DNA of 62,207 nt, from assembly GCA_037176905.1 (NCBI GenBank), contig JBBBWG010007668.1:1-62207 (forward strand). Direction: 5' to 3'. Numbering within the stretch: position 1 is the first letter of the stretch; every line of letters starts with the position of its first letter. This stretch comes from Azolla pinnata (Eukaryota; Streptophyta; Polypodiopsida; Salviniales; Salviniaceae). The translations under genes were made by a program, and so were the position numbers. Below the pieces are notes generated by a model. That model worked only from the letters and a program-made list of their open reading frames with translations. It made no database searches and was not told the DNA's origin. Positions 19,394 through 30,344 of the stretch are shown piece after piece.

Positions 19394-22284
19394 ATGAGAG
19401 GAGGAGGAGAGGGAGGATTGGAAGATGAAGGAGAGATGGGGATGAAGAAGCCCCATGCCCTGGTGGTGGTGTTCCCGGCGCAAGGCCACATCGTGCCGAT
19501 CACGGAGCTCTGCATCCGGCTCGCCGCATCCGACGGCGGCGGCGCCTTCCGGATCACGCTGGCGAACATCGGGATGAACCACCACGCGAGCATCCAACGG
19601 CTGAGGTCGGTCCTCGGGCCGCGGCGGAACATCCGGGTCGTCGAAATCCCGTGCGGCGACGATGCGGCGGCGGCGGCGGCGGCGGCGGGGCAGCACGCCG
19701 TCCCCGACATCTGCGCCTTCTTCCGGCAGCTCGAGCACCAGCGGGCGCTCGTCGAGATCGTCGCCGGTCTCGTCCGATCCGAGCCGCCCATCACCTGCGT
19801 CCTCACCGATCTCTACACCCCCTTCACGCGCTCGCTCGCCCGCTTCTTCGGCCTTCCCCGCATCGTCTTCTGCCCGCAGTCGGCCGCGACGCTGGCGTGC
19901 TACCAGAGCATCCTCCGCCGCGAGCCGCCGCCCACCATAGGTCGATCCGCTCGTCGTCTATCATGGGTTTAGGGTTTTGCTAAGGTTAGGGAAGTTTGAT
20001 CTGTATAAAGGGGACTAACTACCTCTTACGGTCCGTCCGTCGGTCTGTTATGGGCATAACCTTAGAAACTAGTTTATAAGGCTTATTTGATTGTTCTAAG
20101 GGTAGGCTAAGTGATTAGAAATCGATGGACTAGGACAAACCCATGCAGTCATTGGACAAGTGCAAACACACTTAGCAGTCAGGGAGCCTTACAAGTCTGA
20201 CCTATATAAAGGGAACTAATTACCTCCTTCGATCCGTTAGTTTATTTGGGGCAAACCTGTAGAAACCAATTTATAAGGTTTATTTGATTGTTCTAAGGGT
20301 AGGATAAGTGATTAGAAATCGATTATATTTGGATTGGGACAAACCCATGCGATACACTTAGCGGTCTAGGAGCCTTGGAAGTCTTACCTGTATAAAGGGA
20401 ACTGGTTACCTCCTTCGATCCGCTAGTCTGTTTGGGACAAAACCTTAGAAACCAATTTATAAGGCTTATTTGATTGTTCTAAGGGTAAGATAAGTGATAT
20501 AGAAATCGATTGTCTTAGGATTGGGACAAACCCATTCGATCATTAGACAGGTGCAAACACACCTGGTGGTTAGAGAACCCTGGAAGTTTGACCTATGTAA
20601 AAGGAACTAACTACCTCCTACCACTCGTTAGTCTCTTATGAGCATATAACCTTACAAAACCAATCTATAAGGCTAACTATATTGGTTTTTTAAGGATATG
20701 ATACACGGAAAATCGGTTATCCTAGGACTGCGACAGACTCATACGCTCACTGCATAAGTGCAAACACACCTTGTGGCGAAGGGTTCTTGGAAGAAATCTG
20801 ACCTATATGAAGGGAACTATCTCCCTCCTTTCATCATGATGACGTCTTGAGACGTTGTGAAGACTCTTTTGATGAGGTTCGACTCTCTTGTCATTGGATC
20901 CATACGCTCTATGATACAGGACATAGATGGTACTTCAGATTCGTCTTCGGTCCTTCGCTTAGGGGCTGGCTGGCGTGGTTGATCACCCTTAATCCATTCT
21001 CTTCTCTCTTATCGCTTCTATTATCGTTTCATCATTAGCAGATCCGTAATACGGCCGCTCAGGCATCGCAGCCCAGAAAACCCCTCCGAATATAACCACC
21101 CTTAATCCATTCTCTTCTCTCTGCTGATCTTCTGTCCAATACTGCCCACGATTAGCAGATCCAAAAGATTTGGTTTCACACCATGCATGCAACCCAGTCG
21201 ACTTGACCTGTGCCTGGCTGACTCCGACGCAGGCGATGTGGTGGACTACATCCCGGGAGTGGCCCCTCTGGAGTGGGCCGAAGTGACGACGTCGATCCAG
21301 TCGCTCGACCCCGACGACGTCCTCTTCCAGACCGTCAACGACTGCCTCGACTCGATCGACGGCGGCAAAGGCAGCGGCAAAGGCAGCCCGTGCGCAGTGC
21401 TGCTCGTCAACACGTTCCGCGAGCTCGAGGACGAGTCGTTGTCGAGCGTCGAGGAGCGGCTGGCGCAGACGACGAAGGTGTTCGACATCGGGCCCGTGCT
21501 GCCGCGCTGGTACTTGGACGAGTCGGACGATCCGGGGAAGGGCCAGGAAGCAGAAGAAGCCAGTGGGCGCGATCGGGACGAGACGGCTTACCAGAAGCTT
21601 TCGGTGTGGAACGAGGACTACGAGTGCCTGCAGTGGTTAGACAATCAGCAGAGCGAGTCGGTGTTGTTCGTCTCGTTCGGGAGCGTGGTGGTGCTCTCGC
21701 GAGCCCAGTTCGCAGAGCTGGCGCTTGGCCTGGAGATGAGCGGAGCGCCCGTGCTCTGGGTCATCAGGCCTGACTCTGTCGTCGGGATCGAGGACGAGCC
21801 GATCGCTTTCCCCGACGGCTACCTGGAACGCATGCGCGATCGCCTGCGCCTCGTCTCCTGGGCTCCGCAGAAGCAGGTCCTCCTCCACAGAGCCACCGGC
21901 GCGTTCCTGACGCACTGCGGCTGGAACTCCACCCTGGAGAGCATCTGCGCCGGCGTGCCCGTGCTCGGCTTGCCCTTCTTTGCGGATCAGCGGCTCAACT
22001 GCCGCCAGTGCGTCGACCGCTGGCACGTCGGCCTCCAGATCCAACTCGATGCCGGCTCCGACCTCGCCACCAGAGAAGAGGTCTGCAGAAAGGTCAGAAT
22101 GCTCATGAATCGCCCTTCCGATCTGCCGATCAGAGACAACGCTCGAACTTGGAAGAGAAAAGCCCAGGCAGCTGCCAAAACCGGAGGTTCCTCCGATGCT
22201 CGCTGGAACGAGTTTGTCCAACTATTTGCCCAATTCGATTCATTGACAGAAGAGAGCCGATCGCGAGGTCAAGCACGCTCGTAA
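19394..22284 (+). CDS. UDP-glycosyltransferase C, family 1
   Basis: Exon 1 19394-19940 and exon 2 21233-22284 join in phase 1 to give 532 residues. In-frame ATGs at 19436 and 19442 fit the usual N-terminus better (MGMKKPHALVV) and would give 518 or 516. The catalytic His lies in FPAQGHIVP (about residue 32 of the long form) and the Asp in VLTDLYTPF (about 139). An alanine run (DDAAAAAAAAGQ) interrupts the N-terminal domain. The PSPG box is intact: WAPQKQVLLHRATGA, THCGWNSTLES, GLPFFADQ. The gene is strongly GC-rich. It is the only plus-strand UGT of the array, so B and C form a head-to-head pair. The donor is ATAG|GTCGAT and the acceptor GACGCAG. The 1.3-kb intron is mostly a private tandem repeat. 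The acceptor molecule is unknown. Confidence 0.9.
20001..20830. repeat. Four-copy tandem repeat of about 190-210 bp in the UGT C intron
   Basis: Units start with CT(G/A)TATAAAGGGAACTAxxTACCTCC at 20001, 20202, 20388 and 20593, with a fifth beginning at 20803. Each continues through ACCTTAGAAACCAATTTATAAGG, TTATTTGATTGTTCTAAGGGTA and GTGCAAACACAC. The TATAAA word recurs in the first three units. Confidence 0.85.
20974..21160. repeat. About 110-bp direct duplication near the 3' end of the UGT C intron
   Basis: ACCCTTAATCCATTCTCTTCTCTCT occurs twice (about 20985 and 21097), each followed after 40-50 bp by ATTAGCAGATCC. It ends shortly before the acceptor at 21231. Confidence 0.7.
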
Positions 22285-23292
22285 CTCTTCATAAATGTCG
22301 TCCGGAGATCGTACGTCAGTGTATCTGCATATAGAGTCCGCTTATATTACAAATGTATGCAAGTATGTTGTATACGTACCAATATCTAGTGTTTTAGAGA
22401 GTGCGTGTATGTGTGTAAAAGGATTGAAAGGTATGTCGTTCTTTACGTCTCATTTTAATAGTAAAGAGATACAGTTATAAAAATCTAATGAAGAGGAAAT
22501 GAAAAGGCATGAGGAGTTGTTCTCCCTCTTCTAATAATCCCCACAGGCATATCAGAATGTCCACATGTCAGGATGAAGATGGTCCCAATGGGGGGACATA
22601 GCTATTCAAATGCATTAAGACGATCGTCTCTGTGAAATGCATGCATGCACGCATGCAACACGCAAGCGCGTTGTTTGTTGCTTCTTATTTAATTCCGAAT
22701 CAAATGCAAAAGGTATGCTAAATGTTTAACCATTCTAATTCGGCGTCAGACCTTTGAAGTTTTTGTTATTTATCCTATCTATCATCTCCTGGTTACAATT
22801 TTTTTTGTTACCCTTTTTTCTATCCCTGTCTCGTCTTTAGTATATACAGACAGCGTTGAGTAGCCATGGTCATGCTACCCTTCCCATGTCATTCAAACAA
22901 TAACCTGATCGGATAACTACATTCGATTAATTTTATGGCTATTTGCGACTGATATGTGCATCACGGTTTAACTCGAATCCTATACACATCATTAGGCATC
23001 ATTAGACCATACAAGCATGGTAGATGCGTAGTATAACACATGATCGACATGACAATCGCATCTAATCTGTGTCTATTTTTTATTTGTTTTTATACTATTT
23101 TTTTGTAATATTTTGCTCAGGGTTTATTTGGTATCAAAAAGAAAATTTAGTTAGTTTCCAAACTTTTAATTGTTTCGGACACTAGTCTTGTTTAAACTCA
23201 TCAATCCCAGAAATCTTGCTTCGATCGGATCAGAGGTCTTGTTTGAGAGGGGCCAACCAAGAGAAAGACATCGTGCTAAAGCAGGCGGCGGT
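22285..23292. other. Intergenic sequence between convergent UGT C and UGT D
   Basis: Both genes point into this AT-rich interval, which should hold their 3' UTRs and polyadenylation signals. No coding frame above about 60 residues has recognisable content. A short GCATGCATGCACGCATGC run lies near 22640. Confidence 0.5.
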
Positions 23293-25678
23293 TCAAAGAG
23301 CGGATACTTTAAGCAGAGCTTTTTCGAGCTGAAGATTCGAGGAGCCGCCCGCGAGGGCGGCTCGGCGAATGATCCCGCGGCATCGCTCGGCCTTCTCTCG
23401 GATGACGCCGTCCGGGCGCATAAGCGATCGCAACTTCTCACCGATCTCGTCGCGGGAGATGAGGCGCTTCCTGTCGCCCCCGAAGCGGAGCCCGACGCTC
23501 CACAAGTCGGAGCAGAGCCGGGCGTTGGTCATCTGGTCGGCGAAGTAGGGCCAGCCGAGCATCGGCACGCCAGCTGCGAGGCTCTCGGTGCTCGAGTTCC
23601 ATCCGTGGTGGGTGAAGAAGCCCCCGACGGATCGGTGGAAGAGGACTTCCTTCTGCGGAGCCCAGGCGACGAGGCACAAGCGACTCTGCATCCGATCCCG
23701 GTATCCGCCGGGGAATTCGAGGGGCGCATCGCGGCCGTCGATCAGGCCGCGGCGGACGGCCCACAGGATCGGCCGCTGGCACAGCTCGAGCCCTAGCGCG
23801 AGCTCCGCAAACTGCTCGCGCGTGAGAATCGCGACGCTCCCCAACGAAACGTACACGACCGAGCTCTCCCTCTGCGAGTCAAGCCAGCGCAAGCAAGCGC
23901 GATCCTCGGCCCACAGGCTGCTGGGGCCGGAGGCGCGGCTTCTCTCTGCTTCCTCGCCCTCGCCGAAGCACCAGCTGGGAAGCAGAGGGCCGACTGTGAA
24001 CACGGCATCCTCCTTCCCGAGGCCTTCTCGGATGCGCTCCACGTAATCCTCCTCCAGCTCGCCGCACGTGTTGATGATCACGCACTCGGCGTGCTCGGAC
24101 ACCGCGTCGCAGCACCGAACAAAGTACCGGAAGACCGCGTCCGCGGGGTCGGCGCGCTGCAGCGACGATGTCATGTCCGTCCACGCGATCGGCGCGACTC
24201 CCGGGATCGCGTCCTCTGCCAGACATGTCAGTTTCCGAACACGGCTTTCTTTTTCGACTCGTTTCCTTTTCGACTCGTTTCGACTCGTTTCCTAAACCCG
24301 GCGCTTCCGAACCCCCCTAACACCCCTCGACTAAGTGCATATTTCCCCAACCGACATGTTACCCTAAACCCTCGACCCGCATCACCACCAGCGTGTCGAG
24401 GAAACAGTAAGATTCAAACCTTAAGCCAGTATGTAAGATGCAAAGCAAGATGTAAACCTAAACCTACACCCTAAACCAGTACAGGCACACATCATTCACA
24501 TGAAAAGCAGCAAGATGTAAACCTAAACCCTCAACATCATCCACATGCAAGATGTAAACCTAAACCCCCTCAAAACAGCATCATCCACATCAAGAAAACA
24601 GGATGATGTAATCCGAACCCTGAGCCAGTATAGGCAGAAATCCTCCACATGGAAAACGGCAAGATTGTAGACCTAAACCCTAAAACAGCATCGTCCACAT
24701 GAAAACATGGGATGATGTAACCTAAACCCTAAACCAGTATAGACACACATCCTTCACATGGAAAACACACCCAAAACCCTAAAACAGCATCATCCACATG
24801 AAAGCACAGGATGATGTAACCTAAACCCTAGCCCAATATAGACAGGCACACATCCTCCACATGGAATAAACAGCAAGATGCAAAACCCTAACCCTAAAAA
24901 TAGCATCATCCACATGAAAACACAGGATGATGTAACCAAAACCCTAAACCAGTGTAGACACACATCCTCCACTTGGAAAACAGCAAAGATGTAGACCAAA
25001 ACCCTAAAACAGTAAAGGCACATGTGACATAATCTATCATGTAACCCTAAAACCCAAATGAAACAAAATGAAGCAATGAGAGAGAGAGACAGAGACAGAG
25101 ACAGAGAATTTACCTAGCTGTGTCATTCTATGACCACATTTGGCGATGGCGAGCAGGGTTGCTAGAGTGCACGCACATTGCGGCCAAACGCAGACGAGCG
25201 GGAGGCCGAACCTGGAGGCCAGGCCACGAGCCAGTGAAGGCGTGAACCCGTCGGCGAGGATGAAGGTGAAGGGAGCTTCCGGGTCTTCTTCGGCGAGCTT
25301 CTCGCACAGCTCCGTGAGGGGCTGAAGGAAGGCGGGCAGGGCCTGGAGGATGTTGGCGACGGCGTCGGAGCCGCTGGTGCTGGCGTCGGAGCGGACCGGG
25401 TCATGGAAGCTCAGCATCCGGAAGGGTGGGAGGTCTGCACGATGAGGAAGGATCCATGGAGGCGGCGGCTGCTGCTGCTGCTGCTGCTGCTGCTGGAGGA
25501 GGGCGCTGTGGGTATGGTGATCGTTGACGAAGGTGATTCGGATCCCGTCCCTGCCATGAACGCCGGCGTTCAGCTTGAAGCAGAGCTCCATGAGAGGACC
25601 GATGTGGCCCTGAGCAGGGAAGGAGATCACGAGGGCGTGGGGCTTCTTCGTCGTCTGCTTCGCCATCGCCATCGCCAT
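23293..25678 (-). CDS. UDP-glycosyltransferase D, family 1, divergent member
   Basis: Exon 1 25114-25678 and exon 2 23293-24215 join in phase 1 to give 495 residues. The start is MAMAMAKQTTKKPHALVISF; three in-frame ATGs compete within 12 bp. Catalytic His is at about 25 (FPAQGHIGP) and the Asp lies in FILADGFTP. A nine-Gln tract followed by prolines (from a CTG/CAG run at 25470-25493) sits in the N-terminal acceptor-binding domain. The PSPG box begins WAPQKEVLFHRSVGG but reads THHGWNS where A-C have THCGWNS, and ends YFADQ. It is more distant from A-C than they are from each other, and is the closest relative of the pseudogene at 5669-7260. The donor is CTAG|GTAAAT and the acceptor TCTGGCAG. 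Confidence 0.9.
24360..25050. repeat. About 105-115-bp telomere-word tandem repeat in the UGT D intron
   Basis: The unit mixes AACCCTAAA words with CAGCATCATCCACATGAAAA, CAGGATGATGTAACC and ACACATCCTCCACATGGAAAACAGCAAGATG. The CATC(A/G)TCCACATG word recurs near 24580, 24690, 24790 and 24905. It resembles the pseudogene intron in its telomere-like content but not in the rest of the unit. Confidence 0.75.
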
Positions 25679-25744
25679 CGCTGTCGCTGTCGCCTGCAGA
25701 GCACAGACTCTTCTTCTTCTTCTTCTTCTTCTTCTTATCCTGGC

Positions 25745-25815
25745 ATGTGAACCCATAGCTCACATACTCTCTCTAAACTCGCGCTCCGTAGATCACATCC
25801 TCTCTCTAAAAACTC
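25745..25815 (-). promoter_or_regulatory. 5' element of UGT D shared with the UGT pseudogene
   Basis: CACATACTCTCTCTAAAC and CACATCCTCTCTCTAAA lie 65-130 bp upstream of the start. The equivalent position of the pseudogene carries a long array of the same word, so this pair may be the ancestral state. A pyrimidine-patch role is plausible but unproved. Confidence 0.35.
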
Positions 25816-25819
25816 AAAC

Positions 25820-27660
25820 ATGTAGATCCAAGCTTCTGCATGTTTTGCATCTGCAGTCAATTTGATTGATGCTGCTTTGCAATGTAAATATATACTCCAT
25901 GATTTCGATCGAATGAATGATCGTGTTTGTGGTTCTCAGCTCAATTGGAACATGATCCTGAGGTATATTGTATAATCTGAGGCCTTTGCGAGATATATCT
26001 CGTTCGTCGATATAGTATTGTTGTTTCCCGACTTCCGTTAATGGTTTCATTTCGCGTGATTACTGCGAGCAAATACGGGGGAATCTCGAAGCTCGCTTGC
26101 AATCCTGTTGCACGAAAATGGGTCTTCTCAATAGAGGTTTTATGGTCGTGGAGATCTCGCCGAATCTGGCCCACGAAGTCGCAAACAAATGGCTTCACGA
26201 TCTCTTAGAAATGTGGATGGTGCTTTAAATCATGGTACAAACCATGTTTGTGTCACGCCTGATTAATATAAAACCTTTATTGAAGCTGGTTCGGTTTCGA
26301 ATGAGTTGAGCTTAATCACGCGAGGCTATTGTTTCGAAGTGGTTTTCAGCTTCATGGGAACGAGTTTGGGATTAGTCTGACTCGAAGAGAATTGGGCTTG
26401 ACTTGCTTTAAAGAGCATGGGTCAAGGTTGGGTTTCAATTTTATTTACTTTGGGAGGGTTAATTAACTCTGGATATTCAACGAGTTACTATTAATACAAG
26501 TGAATTTCATATATTATACATACATGTGTGATCTAAGCGTACATATAGTGGGCTTTTTGACCCTTGATCACTTAACAATATTACAATAGAGAACAAATTA
26601 GGTAACACTGGTTATGGAACAAGCCAAGTATCACAAAAAAAATTCCAAATGTATTCCTATAATTAGTTATGAAATGAATGTACAAATATTACTACACTTT
26701 TTGCACATTGTCGGATTTTGCATCCTCCTCGAAATAAGGGCATCAGAACTCCCTTGTGAGGCCTGACATTGTCCATATAAATCTTGCACAATGTGTGACC
26801 AAACCTCCCTAACAACTTGCAGAGGAGAGACAACATGTTGCTTCAAAACTGTAACACACATCGCCTTCCACGAGATTTTTGTCTAACTCTTTAACGATCG
26901 AGCAACTCCAGGGCATTACCTCGAAGAAGCAATCTAATAGACTTGGTTCAAGAGCCCTTATAATAGTTTTGCTTGTGTCTCAATCTAATAGACTTGGTTC
27001 AAGAGCCCTTATAATAGTTTTGCTTTTAACAACTTCAATTTTAACAGTTCAATTAATGACGAATTTGAGTCATCTATGAACAAGTTGGGTTCACTTGGTT
27101 TGCTTCAATTAGACAAAAAACAAACAATATCTAAATTTAACCAAGCTATCTAACCAATATCTCTTTGCTAAATATAAGTATACACATAATGCTTTCTAAT
27201 TGTGCTTAGAAACTCAAAATGCCATGGGAAGATGAAACAATATTATGTTCTTACAATACATGGGTACAAAATGAGCCTAATAATACATCATAAAAATGAA
27301 TATCAAGTAATTGGTGGTGAAAATAACCATTAGATGACCAAAGTTACTCGTATTTAACTAAGTGATCGATATCTCTACTATGGTTGTAAACTCGAAAGTA
27401 GGGCGAAGAAAAGGATTCGCTTTGGAAAGAAAAAATCCAACCATGTATGTAAGTGGTTTAGATGTTGACAAAATCATTCAACTGTTCAATATAAAAACCT
27501 CAAATTTGCTCCATTTTTGAAAGAATTGTGCAAATCACATGATCAACTAACTCACCTTATACCCCCAGGACCCTCCCGCTGAATATAACACTATATGTTT
27601 ATGTGTATTTTGCTTCTTCCCCGCATACTATCAACTGTAACGTGTAATTTAATTGACGGA
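25820..27660. other. Gene-poor interval
   Basis: No frame over 85 residues and no domain. The only structure seen is a 51-bp-period tandem duplication at about 26931-27026. Confidence 0.5.
26931..27026. repeat. Perfect 51-bp-period direct duplication
   Basis: AATCTAATAGACTTGGTTCAAGAGCCCTTATAATAGTTTTGCTT occurs at 26931 and 26982 without mismatch, so it is very recent. Confidence 0.9.
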
Positions 27661-27664
27661 TATA

Positions 27665-28190
27665 CTTCTACGATATGGAAAACGAAAACACACCATGCAT
27701 GCTTACATACATACATGCCATAGGTGATATATGCACACATGCATGCACGCATGTGTATCCAGCAGGCATATCCATCCATCCATGCACGCATGCATTCATA
27801 CATGCTTGCAAACACACATGCATGCGTACATATACATCACTGCATATACATGCATGCTTGCATGCAAGCATACAAGCATGCAGAACATGCATATATGTGT
27901 ATGCATGCACATATACAGATGTGCAAACGGACATACATATGCATGGATACATGCACACATACGCACAAACATATATACGTAGGTGCAGCAACATGCAAAT
28001 ATACGCCTGTATTTCACACATGGACACATACGCACACATACATACACTATGTACATGCTCACATGCATGCATGCACAAATGCATGCATACAATACATGTG
28101 TACATGCATGACATGCACGCATACACACTACATACGTACATGCATGCATGCACACATACATACACTGCACATGTACATGCATGCACACAT
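27665..28190. repeat. CATGCATACA-type microsatellite region
   Basis: ACATACATGC, GCATGCAT and ACACATACG words fill about 525 bp. Open frames of 130-211 residues on both strands are repeat-derived. Confidence 0.85.
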
Positions 28191-28319
28191 CATTCTCATT
28201 TTCTTTCTTTTGAAAAACGTCTTATCATTGGGTGCCAAAACAGCTATAGTGAACAATTGCAATTCACAATCGTGCCTACACAAATCAAAGGGGTGAGAAC
28301 AGCCATTTAGGAGGTGAAT

Positions 28320-28715
28320 AGATCCACGTAGGGCTACGATGTATCAGCGGATGAAATGGAAAATTTCTCCCACTGCGCACGAAAGCTACGTCGTTCGAAT
28401 ATTATAAAAAAAAGCTCCCTTCAAATTATGTATAATTTCCGACCATATTTCTTTGAATAGCTTCAACATTCATCCGCATGTATGTACACATGTATGTACA
28501 GATCCATCAGGGGCTACAATGTATCAACGAATAAAATGGAAAATCATCGCACTGTGTATGAAAGCTACGTCGTTACATTTCCGCTTGCCCAGACCGCCCT
28601 CGAATATCATCGAAAACTCCCTTGAGATCATGTATAGTTTCTGACCATATATCTTCAATAGCTTCAGCGGGAGGTATACACCATCATTCATCCGCGTGTA
28701 TGTACATACATATGT
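28320..28715. repeat. Two diverged copies of an about 180-200-bp unit flanking the ATAC microsatellite
   Basis: A unit running from GATCCA(C/T), through GGGCTAC(G/A)ATGTATCA(G/A)CG, GAAAGCTACGTCGTT, CTCCCTT, TTTC(C/T)GACCATAT and ATTCATCCGC to TGTATGTACA, occurs at about 28320-28500 and 28501-28715. The second copy has an insertion after GTCGTT and runs into the microsatellite. Confidence 0.75.
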
Positions 28716-28734
28716 ATACGACGATGTAGGATAC

Positions 28735-29115
28735 ACATACATACATAAGTACGTACGTACATACATACGTACACATGTACATACATACATACATACGTAC
28801 ATACATACGTACATACATACGCACATACATACATACATACATACATACATACATACATACGCACNNNNNNNNNNNNNNNNNNNNNNNNNNNNNNNNNNNN
28901 NNNNNNNNNNNNNNNNNNNNNNNNNNNNNNNNNNNNNNNNNNNNNNNNNNNNNNNNNNNNNNNNATACATACGCACATACATACGCACATACATACGTAC
29001 GTACATACGTACATACATACGTACATACATACGTACATACATACGCACATACATACGCACATACATACGTACGTACATACGTACATACATACGTACATAC
29101 ATACGTACATACAGG
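28735..29115. repeat. ATAC/GTAC microsatellite containing an assembly gap
   Basis: Pure ACAT and ACGT tetranucleotides surround 100 N at 28865-28964. The true length is unknown. Confidence 0.95.
28865..28964. other. Assembly gap of 100 N
   Basis: Exactly 100 undetermined bases, a conventional placeholder length, inside a microsatellite. Confidence 0.99.
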
Positions 29116-30344
29116 GGCCATGTTCGTAAATATGTTTTGCTGTATCCTGCGTGCGTTTGTCGAAGGAGGAGCGGTCCATGGCGCCTGCATGATTTTCCCT
29201 CTGCGGCCGCCGGTAGATCGAACTTCGATTTTCGCCATAGCCAGCGGTTTTCTCTCTCGCCCTCCGACAATCTTCGCGAGCTCCTCTGCTCAAACGCCGA
29301 GGCGCAGCAACGCAACGCAACGCAACGCTGCGGAAGGTTGCGAAAGACGAACTCCGTGAGAGGCAGATAGTTTTGCGCATCGCTCGCCATAACCTCATGC
29401 AGCTCCTTAATACATTCTGGCAACAGAAAGTAAGAAGAGGATAGGAGAACAAAGAGAGGAAGGAAGGAAGGAAGGAAGGGAGGGAGGGAGTAAAGAAAGG
29501 AGGGGAAAGGGAAAGAAAGAAAAATCAAGGGTGAAATCAGTTACAGCTTCTGTTTGCGCCATAGCCAGATGCAGCCAGACAGTTTAGGGTACAGAATTTC
29601 CAAGGAAGGGGAGAAGGTATATTTCGCGCCAGTTTTTTGCTAACGAACGTGACGGACTTGAAGGTCTGCCATTGCCATATTTGTTCATAAGTTCCCGTTA
29701 GCATCTCTGGAATTGAGAGGGGGAGACATTGTTTTCGCCATAGCCAGGCTTCTTCAAAGGTTTTAGTCATTTGCAGTATTTATTTTTTCTGAGGAAGAAA
29801 ACGTACGCGAGAAGAAACGTCAATCCCTCGCAGCGTTTCTTCTTCACTTGTCCGATCTGATTGATACATATAAATAATCATGTCAAACTGAAAGAAGGAA
29901 AGAAACCCATTTTTTCTCTTTCTGTTTTTCTCTAGAACACCGAACCAGATCAGAGATTTCATCCAGTTCTTCGCTGGAGGAAAAGCTTTCCATAGCCATA
30001 TTTGTTTACAGAAATCTTTTATATAGAGGAGAGAAACAGAAGAGGCTCCTTCCCCCCCTTCTTCCCTCTCCCACTTTCTGGTCAGAACCAGTGGGAGATT
30101 GGCTCTCAAGAAGCTGCCCCTTCCTTTCTGCACAATTTGGGGTTTCTGATTTGTCGTTTTACGTAATTGTTCAAAATCAGGACTTCCTTATTCGTTTTTA
30201 TTTATTTATTTTAGTAAAACTCATTTCCCGTTTCTCAGAGATTGTCAAAGAAAATGGACCTGCGATCTTTGTTAACCAGAAGGCTATTCATTTAATTTCA
30301 AGCTCCAAGGAACTCACACAGGTTGCTTGCTTTGGAGAGGAACA
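29116..30344. other. 5' flank of the MOM1-like gene with a recurring TGGCTATGG motif
   Basis: On the minus strand TGGC(T/A)ATGG(C/A) recurs near 29238, 29557, 29677, 29740 and 29997, and local frames read (I/A/R)W(L/Q)W(R/K) each time (QIWLWKAF, AWLWRKQC, QIWQWQTF, RWLWRKSK). A GGAAGGAAGG run lies at 29456-29490. The final part, up to 30344, is presumably the 5' UTR and promoter of the MOM1-like gene. No complete minus-strand gene could be assembled. Confidence 0.4.

Noticed and set aside
22243-22258. TTGACAGAAGAGAG resembling the start of miR156/157
   Set aside because: It lies in the coding end of UGT C, the second half does not match, and no hairpin partner was seen.
27668-28310. Long His/Cys/Tyr-rich frames on both strands
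   Set aside because: Microsatellite translations of CATGCATACA words.
28524-29528. 334-residue minus-strand frame spanning the N gap
   Set aside because: Much of it is ATAC microsatellite and unknown bases; the remaining pieces show no recognisable domain and could not be joined into a gene.
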